From: Muricea muricata
Lineage: Eukaryota; Cnidaria; Anthozoa; Malacalcyonacea; Plexauridae
DNA length: 64,000 nt
Reading direction: 5' to 3'
Assembly (NCBI GenBank): GCA_963855995.1
Contig: OY979728.1
Span: 5,319,330 to 5,383,329, forward strand
In this document: piece after piece, positions 35,041-48,300 of the stretch
Layout of the letters: the number at the start of each line of letters is the position of its first letter
How positions within the stretch are numbered: position 1 is the stretch's first letter
The notes under the pieces: model-generated
What the model was told of the DNA's origin: nothing
Seen by the model: the letters and a program-made list of their open reading frames with translations, nothing else
Database searches by the model: none
Made by a program: the position numbers and the translations under genes

Positions 35041-35736
35041 GGAAAGACAATATATCAGAACTAAAATTGACCTGCGTTGACAATTGAATCTTTTGAAAAC
35101 GTCAAAGTTTTTGCCAATCAATGCATTATTAAATTTGTAAGTTGTTCTTCTGTCCATAACTTATGCACTGTATATACAGAGTAAGGTGAACCACTTCGAT
35201 ATGAAATGATTATCCTATAAGGCGTTTAACCTCACATTCTAAATACATATTTCTAGACCTTTCTTCTTCCAGATCAATTTTTAGGAGTGGTATTTGTTCA
35301 TCAATTCGCAAACCCCGATGTTGTTGTATTACACTGTGAATTCATTAAAGCTTTCATGGAATCCACTCTACCTCCAAATTTCAAATACTTCCTCCAATTT
35401 TAAAACACCACGAAGTTCGTTAAAAATACTCTGCTTCGCCGCACATTTCATCTGTCTTTGGATATGGGTAAAAGTCCTGGCGCAGCTCTAAACGCTTCGG
35501 AAAAAGTAAATCAATAACGTACTAATACTGTACTTAGTGCTGTCCAACAGACTGCAGCTAATTTGAAGTGCGGCTACTTCAAAAGGTCTACTTCTTTACA
35601 CACCATGTATTTTATACTGCAAGGTCAAATTGTTTTGCCGTGTAACTACAAATAGCTTCAGTTTGCTTCGGTTTAAAATTGTTATACGTCTCTTTAGTTA
35701 GTCCTGCCCGGTTATAACTTGCAAATATTATCAGAA

Positions 35737-35887
35737 CAGGGGCCAGTTGTATAAAACTCTTAATCACTTTTTTAATCTCTGTTTTGTAGTTAAATAGTGA
35801 TTAAGTATGAAATACGTTGTTCTGATTGGTTGACGTATCCACTAATCATAGTTAACTTTAATCATTTTTTTATACAACCGGCCCCTG
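35737..35887. mobile_element. 151-bp hAT-like MITE, copy 1
   Basis: Begins CAGGGGCCAGTTGTATAAAA and ends TTTTATACAACCGGCCCCTG; centre TTGTAGTTAAATAGTGATTA. A second, more diverged copy is at 53558-53706. It directly abuts the TEP exon copy at 35906. Confidence 0.8.
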
Positions 35888-35905
35888 TATTTTAATATGA
35901 CATAG

Positions 35906-35953
35906 TGGAAGTGATGTATAAAACTGGAGAGGCGGAATGTTATAGAGACCAAA
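35906..35953 (+). pseudogene. duplicate of TEP exon 28470-28526
   Basis: VMYKTGEAECYRDQ here against [14 protein letters not shown] in the TEP, with a consensus GTAAGT donor and the same phase 1 entry and exit. The weakly similar sequence after the donor suggests a copied genomic segment rather than a retrocopy. No other TEP exon could be matched nearby, so it is either a relic of a partial tandem duplication or an exon of a further 3' isoform. Confidence 0.65.
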
Positions 35954-36997
35954 GTAAGTGCACCAAAAGATGCACAGTATAGGTTGCAATTTCATATGAA
36001 CTTGAATCGTGAAAGGCCGAGAACCAGTTGGCAGGTTAGAGTGGAAAGAATAATCACAAAAGGTGAAAAAAACTTAAAGTGAAGATAAACCAAAATCGAG
36101 ACATAAATTTATTTCTCAAACTCATTGATAATTCGTAATCAAAAGACAAAGGAGATCGCTAGCATATCGTTGTATACTTGGACTTGTTAATCTAAAATCA
36201 CAGCCAGTACTGGAGGTATTTAATTTGGACGAAAACTAGGCACGAGGTGTCGAAGCCAGTCCAATAATTTAGTCATTTTATTTCCTTTTATGGAAAAATT
36301 GTTTAATGTTTTCACGGTCTATGAACACGAAAATATTTGCATATCAAAAGATTCCCATGGTAAACTAGGGCTATACTTTCCGTATTGTACAACATTTTGC
36401 CACAAAACTTTGCAATTTTACTAATTTTAGGCTCTTTTTTAGTCTTTTAAGATCTTTCCCATATTGCGTGGATCAAAATTTAGTCGATAATGAAAATTTT
36501 CTATTGTCGGGATGACTTGGCGTTATTTTGACAATGCCGTCTTTGCATGCAAGAAATAAGTACTTGTCAAAAACCCCTGATATTAAGACCTCTCGGTAGT
36601 GAATATTCCGCCGGATGGTATATTTGCAACATCGCTTGTATGATCGTGAAACAGCATGGCTTCGGTAAAAGTCTGTTGGCAGATAAACAACATTGACGAT
36701 GCAGGCATGCCTGCAGTATATATATTATATTATATTATGTCATGCATGAATGATCGGATGGTCTATCGCTTATTTCAACTACAATTTCGTATTTTTAGTC
36801 GCTTTTTGATAAATATTATAGTTAACTACATACAGTGTGTTCTCCCGACGTTTTAACATTTTACAAACTTAAGGAAAAATCTCAATAAATTCTTGAAGAA
36901 CGAAAGTCTCGTGTCAAGCTTGGAACTCCAAGATTTGAATACGATGTTTGGGTGGGACAATTTTTGATCAATCACATCCAGATAAGGGAGAAAACAA

Positions 36998-37232
36998 CCT
37001 CGTTCCCAGGGCCTCTGTTGGGGAACGTGAGGTAGAATAGAAGGCCCTGGAAAAGGCTGGTTGTATAGTTGGCCAATATAGTTGGAAAATTTTCCTTGCA
37101 ACTTCTTGGGTACTTAATTTCTGTAATAAATTTTCCAAATATATTGGAAAATTTGGTCATGTGACAACCAGCCTTTGCCAGGGCCTCTGTCCACCACATG
37201 CTTCACAACAAAGAGGTTCTGGGAACGAGGTT
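36998..37232. repeat. foldback MITE, second copy
   Basis: CCTCGTTCCCAGGGCCTCTG is mirrored by CAGGGCCTCTG... and GGGAACGAGG; arms AGTTGGAAAATTTTCC / TTGGAAAATTTGG. Same family as 17510-17730. Confidence 0.7.
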
Positions 37233-39547
37233 GGGGAGAAACATGATATTCTGATATTCTTATGCGTACAATAACCGAGTCGTGGTGAGGATATGAGTAA
37301 TTGAAAAAATTTTAAACTATTATTAGATTTTGCAATGGGGCTGTAATGAGCTTTAGTAACATCCACAAACACACAATGACATATTAGCTCGTTTATCAAT
37401 ATCTGCTAGGAAGAACAATAAGGTCCAAATATAAAATTTTGGGGCAAATGAAATTGCAGCACTCAATTTCAGCGCTTTTTTGGCAAAAATCGTTAGAAAA
37501 TTAATCTGAGTTATGTTTGGAATCTCAACAATAACAATGTAAAACAATGTAATATAACCTCCTTAATCTCCACGTAGTGACGTCAAACATGTATATAGTA
37601 TATCCTGGGCAACGAAACGCGCTATATATATATATATATTATCCCCGAGGCAGCGGCGCCGGGGGGGAGGGTTACTAATTCTGAGATGCGAAAGTCATCC
37701 GCCATTATGTGTCGGTTTGGTTTGGTTTGGACGTTCGACCTTTTAGCTGACGTGATTAAATTTCGAGGTTGGACTGGTGACTAGGAACGTCGTGATTGAT
37801 ATGTTTTGGTTTTGTATCAGTCACGACACGAAATTTCACTGTAATTGTTTTTCATTTCGCAAATTTTACAAATTTCTTTCTATCGATCTGGATGGAAATT
37901 TTTAAGCAATTTAACTTTACTGTAAATCACAAATCAGCTGGAAAAATGGAAAGTATTACGATGGATGTAGTTGCAGAAAACAATCAAGAAGAATGCCTGG
38001 AAATACAAGATCAAACAAGTGGAGAAGTACAGGTATCAATGGAGTCAGAAGTAAGTCATAGTCGTTTATTAGCTAAGCGTGAAGCTACTGCATACAGGAG
38101 ACGAAATGAGACGTGTACAGAGACGGGAAAAGACGAGAGGTGAAATTTGAAACGGTGAGGGGTTTCTGCATGTAATGTATTTCTAGTATATTTTGCTATT
38201 TTATTATATATTCTTTAGACGTCTACAACTAGCTCGTATAGATGTTATAACAGTTGAGGTGAGGGTGGTCACACTTCACTTCAACAACTCACCATTTTCG
38301 ACTGTAATAATGTGTAATTCCTAGCAAACTATTTTTAAGCTCGACACTATCCACAAATAGCCCGTGTAGTTGGGCCGACTTCAGGCGTTACATGGACTGA
38401 AATATCGTGCAGCGAGAGGTTAGAACGGTTTTTTTTCATTCATGCAAGCGGCCGGTAATACTCAAAGTTTGACATCTACAGCAGGTTGTTTATTAATGCT
38501 CTTGAATTTGTCGATCATGTTTAAATAATAAAAAAACTGTAAAGTTGCAAGCTGCATCACGTATGTTTTCAATAGATTTTATTTTATATCTCATATTCAT
38601 GTTATCTCAATTAAACGTAGGTTGACCTCTAAATACTTTTAAAATGAAAATTTGAAAATATTTTAAACCATTCATAAAAACTCCTCCAAGACATATACAT
38701 CCTAACATCCTAACTTATATATAAGAAAGGTCTAAATACCGAGATTAAGATTTATCCAAAAATTTAAAAATGCCAAGTAAATCCGAGATTATCTTTAATA
38801 ACATCAACATAATCAAAACAGAAACTTTATACGTGATAATGAACAATAAGTCAAACTAGAGCAGTACAGCTCACTACAAAACTATATATGCGAAATAAAG
38901 TTCTTGTCAAAAGCAGAACGCTTATGCGCAATTTTACTCTATTCTGTTTCTTTACAAGTAGTCATCTAAATTATTTACAAGTCGACATGACTTATTCATC
39001 CCCGAGCCAACGGCGCGAAGCGCCGTTCCGGGCGTTAGCCCGGGGCGAGGGTACTAATTCCGCACGGCTATTTACACCCGGGAAAAGGAAAGCATAGCGA
39101 AGTCTGAAGTTCATCAAATATCGCGGGCGCGTGGTTCAAGGGTGGCGGTGAGTGGGAGTGAGTGGTCATCACTGATCTCAAAAATATGGCGGACTATATT
39201 GCACTACAATATTTCGTATTTTTGCAAAAAGATTTGGCAACTTTCACAACCAACGAAGGGTGGTCATTTCTGATCTCAGGAATATGGCGGACTATCAGGA
39301 GTAGCAAACACTTAAGGCACCCAAAAAGGCGAGAAATAAGACGAAAACGACTGCCACAAGACTATTGAAGAGAGATTAATTCGGGGAAAATACAGAGAAG
39401 CGCCAAGAATTGACTATGGCGTGAAACACAAGGCAAGTTTGTTGATAATGCATATTTATACTTGTGTTTTAATGCTCTATAAAGGCCGGCGTAGCCGTAC
39501 TCATCCAGTCTATTCACTGTTTAAATTCCAGAGTAAGTTTATGTTTT

Positions 39548-39995
39548 GTAAGGCCAAGTAAAAAAAAACATATGTTTCTCGTTCCCGCCCGCTTCCTTTT
39601 TCTTGGCCTCTTCCTCTTTTTTTTTTTTAATTTCCTGTAAAAATTTCGCTTCATGATTTTTCAAGTATATATTTGAGAACATGAAGTATCACGAGCTTGA
39701 AACTACTGCGGGCTCATCCAAGTAGCTATCCGCTGACCGAAATACGAAACACAGATCACTTTTTAAAATCATATAAAATATATGTTTTGTTTCGCTTTGC
39801 AATAAAAAATATATGCAAATTTTATGGTATAATATACTTCATATTATTAGACTCGTTAAAATTCACGTTTTATTGCATGTTTTTCTCGCCTAACTACTTG
39901 AAAGCTTCTTACTTTGGCTAACAAAAAAAAATGCCCCGCTTCCCTGCTTTTTGGCCAACGTCCGGACGAGAAACATATTTTTTTTTACTTGGCCT
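39548..39995. repeat. inverted-repeat element with AGGCCAAGTAAA ends
   Basis: AGGCCAAGTAAAAAAAAACA at the left mirrors TTTTTTTTTACTTGGCCT at the right, with GAGAAACATAT next to each. About 450 bp, AT-rich inside, no recognisable protein. Confidence 0.65.
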
Positions 39996-41007
39996 AAATG
40001 CAAGACTGTCTTCTTACTACTAATGTAATTAATAGGTCGTATTTTATACCAAATTTAAGCTTACATTAGGCGTAATAACATACTGATGACAAATGTTGTG
40101 CCATTTAAAAAAATTGTCAATAAAACAAGGATTAAAAACTGATATTTTGTCACTTTGAAAAATTATACAGAAAGAATAACAATTGCCGTGTTGCTAAGAC
40201 AACAAACTATACAAGTACTTCATGTAATTCCGAAAATATAGTTGCATGCTCTTAGTTAGTGGCGAGGGGTTGCTGCATGCATGTATTTCTAGTTATTCCC
40301 TACGTCAGTGTGGTTCATCGTTGGTGAATATCATCTCCAAATGAAATTTGTTCGGGTTGTGTACTTTGCCACGATTCTGAGAATTGCTAGTCCGCATTCA
40401 GCTAATTCGTTAATACACGGAATACTAGACAAAAAATTACTGACATTTTGGAAAGGTTGCTACACAAAGATACGAAGAACACAAGGGAATTAAGGAACTG
40501 TTGTCGTAGTTTGAAGAACGAGAACTCTATAGATGAACGAGAACCCTCTCTTGTATCGTGAACAGACCACTATACTTTTAGAACGAAGAATGACATTTGA
40601 TGTATCTTCTTTACTTCGTACTTTGCCAGAAACAAAAAATAAACATCGATCGTGAGTTTTGAATATACTTTTGACGCTAAAATTAATGCTTGGATTGTAT
40701 AATTTGACCATGATTTAAACTTTATTCACAGAGTTTTAGATTGTTTCAGTTATTGATCTTATAAATTAAACCAACGATTTTTTCTGGGTTAATGATAACA
40801 TCCCCCTTCGCTTGGTATTCTAAAAACTGCACGGTTGGAATAACAAAATAATTGCAATTCCGTAACAAAGAACAGTGGCGAGACAAACAAGAAAAGTTTG
40901 TCGATTTCAAATTAAATATATCTCAGAGCACTGAAGGAGAGTGTGGCTCAGATCGTCGCAATCCATTTGAACACAATCTTTTCATGTGTTTGTTTTATTT
41001 GATCAAA

Positions 41008-41290
41008 TCAGAACAATGATCGATGGATTCTACAATAAACCACAGCCATGAATATTGTTGGACCGAGATAAGAGAGGAAAATCCGGAATGCATAGTGAAA
41101 CTTCCAAAAAACAACGAGCTGCACGGTCGACTTTCTAAAGCATACCGGAAAAGATACAGCGCTAGCTGCAGTCAACCCAACAAGGTACACCAGACCACAT
41201 AAGACTTGCAATTTTCGTCGACTGATGACGGGTTTTAATGGGTGCACAGTAGCACGGTAACGAAGTACCGAAATGATCAACATCATACCT
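41008..41290 (-). pseudogene. class A GPCR fragment (end of TM3 to TM5)
   Basis: The minus strand reads MMLIISVLRYRATVHPLKP, then VLCGLVYLVGLTAASAVSF (TM4) and FLSYLGPTIFMAVVYCRIH (TM5) before a TGA. The LRYRATVHPL motif is in the DRY position. An AG precedes the coding text at 41289-41290, so it may be one exon, but no partner exon for TM1-2 or TM6-7 is visible and the frame stops right after TM5. More likely a relic than a working receptor. Confidence 0.6.
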
Positions 41291-42399
41291 GCTCAAAAAG
41301 GATTACCAAATTAAACTGTTTCCAAGAATCCCAAATACAACTACCATGGTGTAACAATGCATGTAAGCATCATATTCTATCTCCCCCATTGTTTAGTGTG
41401 CATGTAGGCATCATATTCTATCTCCCCGTGATGCATGAAGCTTGCAATTTGCAGCTTTCTAATTTTCCAAATTAACGCAACAAATACAAGAGGTTTGCCG
41501 TCATGAATAGACCTAAGCTTTCCAACAAGATAATTTCAACAGCTGAAGCCTGCATGCTAAGGCTTTTGTTTTTGTCATAAAAAGTCTTCTGGGTATAGAA
41601 AAAATACTTATATTTGCAAGCAAGCATTTTATTTGTCGCGAAGACGAATGCGTTATTTGGAAATTCTAAGATATACAGAGTCAGAAAAGTGTTCAAAAGT
41701 TATAGATCATTTAATACATCACAAGGAATTTTTGAAGGAAAATTTTCGGCCTTCTCAATCACAATGAAGAATAAAAATAGAAAATGGCTTAAAATTGTAC
41801 GTTAACCGATCAGTGTAGCGCAAAAAACAATGTCAATTTCGCAATAAGCATACAAGAAATATGTGCAAAATTTGAAGAAGTCAACGAATTAACTAGTACT
41901 ACTATCGTAAACTGCAATAGCTATATATTGACACACAGCCTGAATTTACTATGAACGAAAAATTTATATACTGCACGAGGTCTAATTTAAATACAATACG
42001 CCTACGTTTTTTCTTAGTTTATTTACCTGTTAATACTGCAATGCTCCGTTTTGTTTGTCTTTTCGTAATTTTACGACTTGCTTCATGATTAATTTAATTA
42101 ACTTTGCTTTCATTTCATTGCTTTGTGCATGACTTGTACAATTTGAAGACATTTTGAATGAATAATACACGTTTTCCGTGCGTTATTGTCCATCATACTG
42201 CACTCAAAAGATTTGCTGTTGCCAGGGAACTAAAACACACGTGATTAATTTTGACTAATCGCGCGCGTGGATCGCGAAGATCATATTAAAACATGATAAA
42301 ACATGACAAAACATGGTAAAACATGATTAAACATGACAAAACATGACAGATAACAAAATAACATGCAAATGAAAATAACTTAAACCACCGCCAGCGACC

Positions 42400-44040
42400 T
42401 CGTCCTTCTACATTTAACACATATGGATTCCATCTACGCGGATCGTCGTAATCGCAGACATTGGTAGCGCGTGTTCGTAATATGTCTTAAGTTTGGATTT
42501 GAATGTATAGAAACCAATAAGTTTGTCACGTAGATCCCAGCCTAAAATGTTCCATGTTTTACAGGCTCTAATAAAATTAGGAAGTTTGAAAGGTTTCCGT
42601 ATTGGCAAACGGTATTGAAAATTTAATTACATCTTTATTCGTTTGGGTCCTGGTTATTCGAGAACCAGCTATTATTGGTCGAGCACTGTCATCTATATGT
42701 GTATCCATTGATTATTTTGTAGAGTAGAACTAAATTTAAATATTCGTGCCAATAAAATAAGGGAAGTAAGTTAAGTTGAAGTAATCTTGATGTATATGGA
42801 ACACTGGTGATAAACCCGAGATTTAGAATATATTTTGTTGCGCTTCTTTGTATCTTCTTGATATTCTCGGTTAATTGAATTGTTTGAAGAAACAAAACTT
42901 GAGATGCATATTCAAATTTGTATCAAAGCAGTTGTAAGTAGAGGTTCCTCCTTGCTCCGACGTCACGAATTCCATTGTTGATCGCTAATACAAGCACTTC
43001 ATTAGCTTTATATTACACATTGCAGATTGACCCAAGCTAGGTTGGAATTTAGATCCATTTGCCATCAGCGAACAAACCGACCCCAGTGGAGGAGGATAAA
43101 CGGTTAGGTAAATCGTATAAGTAGTCAGGTAAAATGTAAAAAGAGAAAAAAGGTATCGGGGATGAACCTTTTGGAACGCCCGATGTAATGGGCAAGGATT
43201 CTGATGAGCGACCACATAAATCATTTGCAAACCAGATGAGAACACACCCAGGAAAACCAAATTCCTGCATTATTTGCAACACTTTGGACTGGTCAACTGC
43301 ATTGAACGCTTTTGCAATGTTCATAAAAACTACGTCAGTTTGTAATAATTTGTCTAAGTTCTTTCCAATAAGGTTTAAAATGGATTTGTGTCGCACATGA
43401 TCTACCATTAACGAAATAAATTGTGCTGAATGAATATTAGATTGTATGTGTTGAGATGTGTGGTTGAGAATGATACGTTCAAGAGTCTTGCATAGGATGG
43501 ATAACAAGGAGATTGGGTGGTAATTTTCAACGTAGTTTTCTTACCTTTCTTATGAATTGGAATGATGTTGGCTAGTTTCCATTCCGCTGGAATCTGAGAC
43601 ATCTTGAGTGACTTGGTTAAGCGATAATGAAGTGATGGCGCCAGTTGTTGAGCACATTGTTTTAGATTACGAGAAGGAAGCCCGTCAGGACCACCAGCTT
43701 TGCAAGTGTCTTAGTTGTGTAGAGCACTACACATCTCTGGTATGGAAAGATCCATAAACGAAATAGTTGACAACGGAGAAGAAAATGTAGGTTAAGTTGA
43801 GAATGGTTGTTTCTCAATGCTGGTGTATACCGAATGAAAGTTCTGGTTAAACATCGATGCAATACTGTGTGGCAAGTTAGCATGTGCAGATCTACTTTCT
43901 GGATTATTAGTACTAGTTCTCGATACCGAGTTGGGTACACTTCCGGAATTATATAAACATAAACAAGTTAGTTTTAGCTTGTAAAATACAAGAGTGCTCA
44001 ATTACATATAGACAGAGCGAAACGTATCGTACAGAGCCTT
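42400..44040 (-). mobile_element. LINE (CR1/jockey-like) fragment, decayed
   Basis: In order on the minus strand: MSQIPAEWKLANIIPIHKKG (43602 on), ERIILNH and VFMNIAKAFNAVDQSKVLQI (43507-43049), SGVPKGSSPIPFFSFYILPD, then FADG where the catalytic FADD/YADD belongs, then IKKIQRSATKYILNLG and SRLLQLNLLPLFYWHEYLNL (42895 on), and FKLPNFIRACKTWNILGWDL near 42600-42414. The frames are shifted and the catalytic Asp pair is lost, so it is inactive. Confidence 0.8.
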
Positions 44041-44235
44041 TCTGAGGTAATTCGCCCGACTCAGCAGCTTGCGAAAAAATGGGCTGGTATTTTAACTAAT
44101 TGCAAATATATATCTGTCTCAAATCATAACAATATTAGACCTTTTTGTTCAGCTAAACCTATATACAACGCACGCATGTATACTTGTATTATTATTTTCA
44201 CCAGCATTAGAGTAATTCTTTAATAATTATTTCAG

Positions 44236-44350
44236 TCTGGATGCGAAGAAGAGAATCAATGTCAAAATGGTGGGAAAATGACCTACGATCCAGTAAAGCC
44301 TTTCAAATGTCAATGTCCAAAGAACTATCTTGGAGAACTTTGTGAACAAT
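44236..44350 (+). CDS. EGF-like exon, orphan
   Basis: A T-rich/TTTCAG acceptor leads into SGCEEENQCQNGGKMTYDP and FKCQCPKNYLGELCEQ, a complete six-Cys EGF-like domain, with a GTAAGT donor at 44351 (phase 1 out). The neighbouring exon at 44581 takes the phase. Owner gene unknown: it lies 12 kb downstream of the TEP on the same strand. Confidence 0.75.
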
Positions 44351-44580
44351 GTAAGTAACTACTGTAGGCTCAAGTTCTACTTGCTTCATTGGTATTTGTT
44401 CGTCCTCCTACTTTAAATCTTTAAGAAACGCCGTCAAATTGGAAAAAAATCCTGCAAATTGGAAGAACTGGCGTTTCAGTTGCTAAATTTTAACCTTGAA
44501 TGCATGCGAACCATGTTTTCACTATTTTCTCTGACTTGCATGACATTATAAACTGCACCGAATTTTAATTTCTTTTTTAG

Positions 44581-44695
44581 TTGACAATTGTTCGTCCTGC
44601 CCGTGCCTAAATAACGGATCATGTGTTGTTAATGGATGTACATGATAAATTAATTTGTACTTGTCAACCTGGATATTTAGGCATTCATTGTGAAC
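44581..44695 (+). pseudogene. second EGF-like exon with a frame break
   Basis: Starts FDNCSSCPCLNNGSCVVNG and then hits TGA at about 44642. One base further on, the other frame continues HDKLICTCQPGYLGIHCE to a GTAAAA donor. A single-base indel therefore splits an otherwise well-kept EGF-like domain. It could be a sequencing error in the window or true decay. Confidence 0.65.
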
Positions 44696-45395
44696 GTAAA
44701 AAATATATTACACTGTGTATCTTTTGAATTTTTCACACATGTCAAAGATTTTCCTATATGAAGTAAATGAAATAACAATTCATGCAGAGCTATAAAATAT
44801 CACAACAGTTGAGCCACATGTGCAGTGACTGCAGTAACCAAGATTTTACAATGTTAGTGTTTTAAAATCTTATTAACAGGCCAAAAAGAAAATATATTGC
44901 AACATCCTTTCTAACAAGTTTCCAATTTTTTTAGAACCACTAAGTTCGTGCAAAAACATTCTCAACAACAACAGATTGGTTCTTTGTGTTCTTTGTCTGA
45001 ATTTACAGATCAGGAGAGAAGAAAGCCACGGGATAGTACGTGCTGCGCTTACTATGCGAAATTGATTTCTCTTTCTTCTTGACTTGACTGTTTAATTAAC
45101 ATTCAAATCACGCGAGCATATAAATCACGGCATTTTATCTGTTTAAGACGCTTGTGAATTTAAATTAACCGCATTATTATCAGCACTGACATAGATTAAA
45201 GATACATAGATGTGCAACTGGGGACACAACTGGGGATACGACTGTCAGTGCCCAGCTATGGATCTACGTGTATATATCATAATATACCAGTCTACGTGAA
45301 TATTATAATACACCAGTCCAAAAACTGGTACGCGAAATTTTGTGATAAAAATTATTGAATATTTTAAAAAAGAGAGTCCAAAATTTTCGTGAATG
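44696..45395. other. spacer between the EGF exons and the PARP gene
   Basis: AT-rich. A candidate polyadenylation signal for the minus-strand PARP gene was not clearly found. No exon supported. Confidence 0.4.
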
Positions 45396-48300
45396 TTAAG
45401 TAAAAGTAATAAGGTATTCAGTGTAAAACTCGTAGTCTTTGAACAGAACATATATACTTGGGTTATTCATATTGTTCACCACCGAGTCATACGTTTCATT
45501 CGGGTCCGCTGACTTCTTGGACGGTCGTGCGAGCATGTCTTTGTCCCCGGTTGTGTAATCTCCGACTAAAACTCTTGCATAATACATGTAGCGAAATCCA
45601 GAAATATCCGGTGGTGAATAGGTTTGATTACAGGAATAGACAGCATCTCGAGCAAAGTAGACACCACTGCCGAATCTCTTGGCTAAAAAACCCAAAATAT
45701 AATTTAAAATTATAGCGTACACATTATAGTCCCGTTGACATCTTTGTATAAATTATCTTTATTAATCATTTGCAATGATAAAACAAATCTCATGCAAAAT
45801 TCAGTTAATTAGTACACGAAAATTTTCTCACCAAATAATATTTAAAATGGTGCGAAAGTTCTTTCATATAAGGCCTCGGGTCAGGGACTCCCTTCAAAAA
45901 CTAGGAGTAAGAAATGACATGCTGCAAGTAACAGACAAAGCATTAGCATCCGATCTGTATCAGATTCACAAACGCGAGCTGAAGGCAAGCGGTTGTAGAT
46001 GAGATAAAGATCGGATGCGAATGTTTTATGGAACTCATAAAATGTCAGTATGAAAACGTTCGTACTCTTTCATAATAACAAAGTAAAGAATGATATTTGG
46101 TTAGAAAATCAAATTTAAAGTTTATGTAAATCAGGAAAAAATCTTTATCCGATTTACAGATACCGATTCAATATGCATTTCTTTTGTGTTTTCTTCTGAA
46201 TTATTAATGATTTTATAAAGTTCTTTAGAGTAAACTTCCTCAAATTTCACATCTTCTTAATTTTCTCTTCGGAAAGGCAATTTGCTTTACATTTATTTCA
46301 TTACCATGCGTTCCTGCGTAACTTCTGTTCAATCCACCAGCATTGATTTTCTCAAGATTTTGAAAAGATGTGCCATGAAACAACATCTTTTCTTTACTGG
46401 TAAAATTACTTCCATGTTTTTTCATCATTCCTTCGCGTTTCACGTTGTAAAGCTTATAAATTTCCTTATTTTGTATTCTTTCGATTGAGACAATTTCATT
46501 TCGGGCGGTTGTATGGAATGCTGTTTCAACTTTCTTGTATTCTTCACTGTCAACGTTCAGTTTGAATTTGTAAAATGGACTCTCATCAGATGTTGTATCC
46601 CAGTACGCCGGAACTGTCGGAACTTAAAAATGAAAAAAAAATTAGCACTGACGGCAAAATGATAGTTGAATCGGACTTCGAAAATAAATCGATGTCAATT
46701 ACATGTGCATGCAGATATTTTGGTAAACACACAGACTATGATCATGCAGCGAAAAAAGTACTAGCCTGCGAAGCAGGTGCTCTCAGGCCTAAGGGGGGAA
46801 ATTGAAAGGTCATGACATTATAGGATACCCTAAAGGTAGAAATGTCGAGAGAGCACTGGGACCGAGTTGCCCCTGTGTTTTGGGTATCCCCATACATATA
46901 ATAAATATCAATATCGAGTCATTCTTGTATTGTCACATTTCTTACTCACTGGGACTGTATCTGCTTCACCAAATTTAGCTAAAGAGGGAGCGCGTAGCGC
47001 GATAATCATTACTCGCCCTTCGGGCTCGTGCTTTAGCTAAATTTGGTGAAGTAGATACAGTCCCAGTGAGCGAGAATATTTTAATATAGCAAAACAGCAC
47101 GCTTATTGTCGCGCTACGCGCTCCCTCTTTAGCTAAATTTAGTGAAGTAGATACAGTCCCAGTGAGTGAGAAATACCCAAAACACAGTGGCAACTCGGTC
47201 CCAGTGCTTTCTCGACATTTCGACCTTTAGGGTATCCTATAAAGCCATGACCGAAATTGAAAGAGCGCCTGCCGCCATCTTACCGTAATTTGAAACACGC
47301 CCATTTATTAATGATGCCTAACCTTGCAACGACTGACCAATCACAGCGCATTCTATTATTAGGCCGGCGAGATTATTATACATTTCGCGGGAAAACGTGT
47401 TTATAAAAATAATAACCATTGTGCTACAAAAATAATACCCATGGTGTTACAAAAATAATACCCATTGTGTTACAAAAATAATACCCATTGTGGTACAAAA
47501 TAATACCCATTGTGCTACAAAAATAATACCCATTATTAATTAACTAAAATCGTCTCAACCCGCCAATGGGATTTTTTCGTAGCCTCCGAACGAAAAAAAT
47601 ACAGGGCGGATGGCGCTCTTTCAATTTCCCCCCTTAAGCCCGAGAGCGCCTGCTTCGCAAGCTAAAGAAGTACGGGTACGAATGAATTGAAGGACGTGTT
47701 TACTTACGAATTGAGGGGCAAATCCATTTCACTTTATTTGTACCTGTAGGCCTAATAAGTGAGGTTGTGTATGTTGGATGCGCATTTTGTTGCTCCTGTC
47801 TTTTTCTTTGAATAAATATCTTATAAACCTCTATTCCTAATTTGGTACACATTTGCATTACGCACACGAAAGCCTACCACGTTTCAGACGAAAGTGGTAG
47901 GCTCTCCCACGTGTCATACAAATATAAGAAAAATTGGCAAACTTTGCAGGGCTATATTTTCCGTTTCTTACATCTTAATTGCCACCAAATTGGTAAAATT
48001 TACTAATTTTATGAAGTTCTTTTTGTTTCTATTGTCTGGTTCGAAACTTAATTTATCCTGGAAATTCTCTATTGCCAAGCCCATGCAGATCTGCAATTTA
48101 AATGCTGTTTGAGCACTTTCACAACGGCAAAATATACCAGCGGGATAGCGCTATCCGGCATTTTACAAGTTATTTCTAAAAATTTACCTTTGTTTTCTCT
48201 ATCCTTGATATCTTTCAGAAGTTTCCATATTTGGTCATGGGTATTTAAAATGTCAGCAATGTGTCCCTTGATTCTAAGATTATCTTTTCTCTGGTTTACT

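Larger units (their letters stand above)
35954..41000. other. intergenic stretch with repeats and exon-like fragments
   Basis: Besides the foldback element at 36998-37232 and the inverted-repeat element at 39548-39995, there are two GC-rich patches that start ATCCCCGAG and end GGGTACTAATT-like (37643-37682 and 38999-39062), likely termini of one repeat family. An open frame at 37796-38143 ends its coding look at GAGTCAGAA followed by GTAAGT, like a first exon (MESITMDVVAENNQEECL...). I do not recognise it. Confidence 0.5.

Noticed and set aside
45775..46002. 75-codon plus-strand frame in the last PARP intron
   Set aside because: No similarity recognised, lies in an intron on the opposite strand, no splice or start support.
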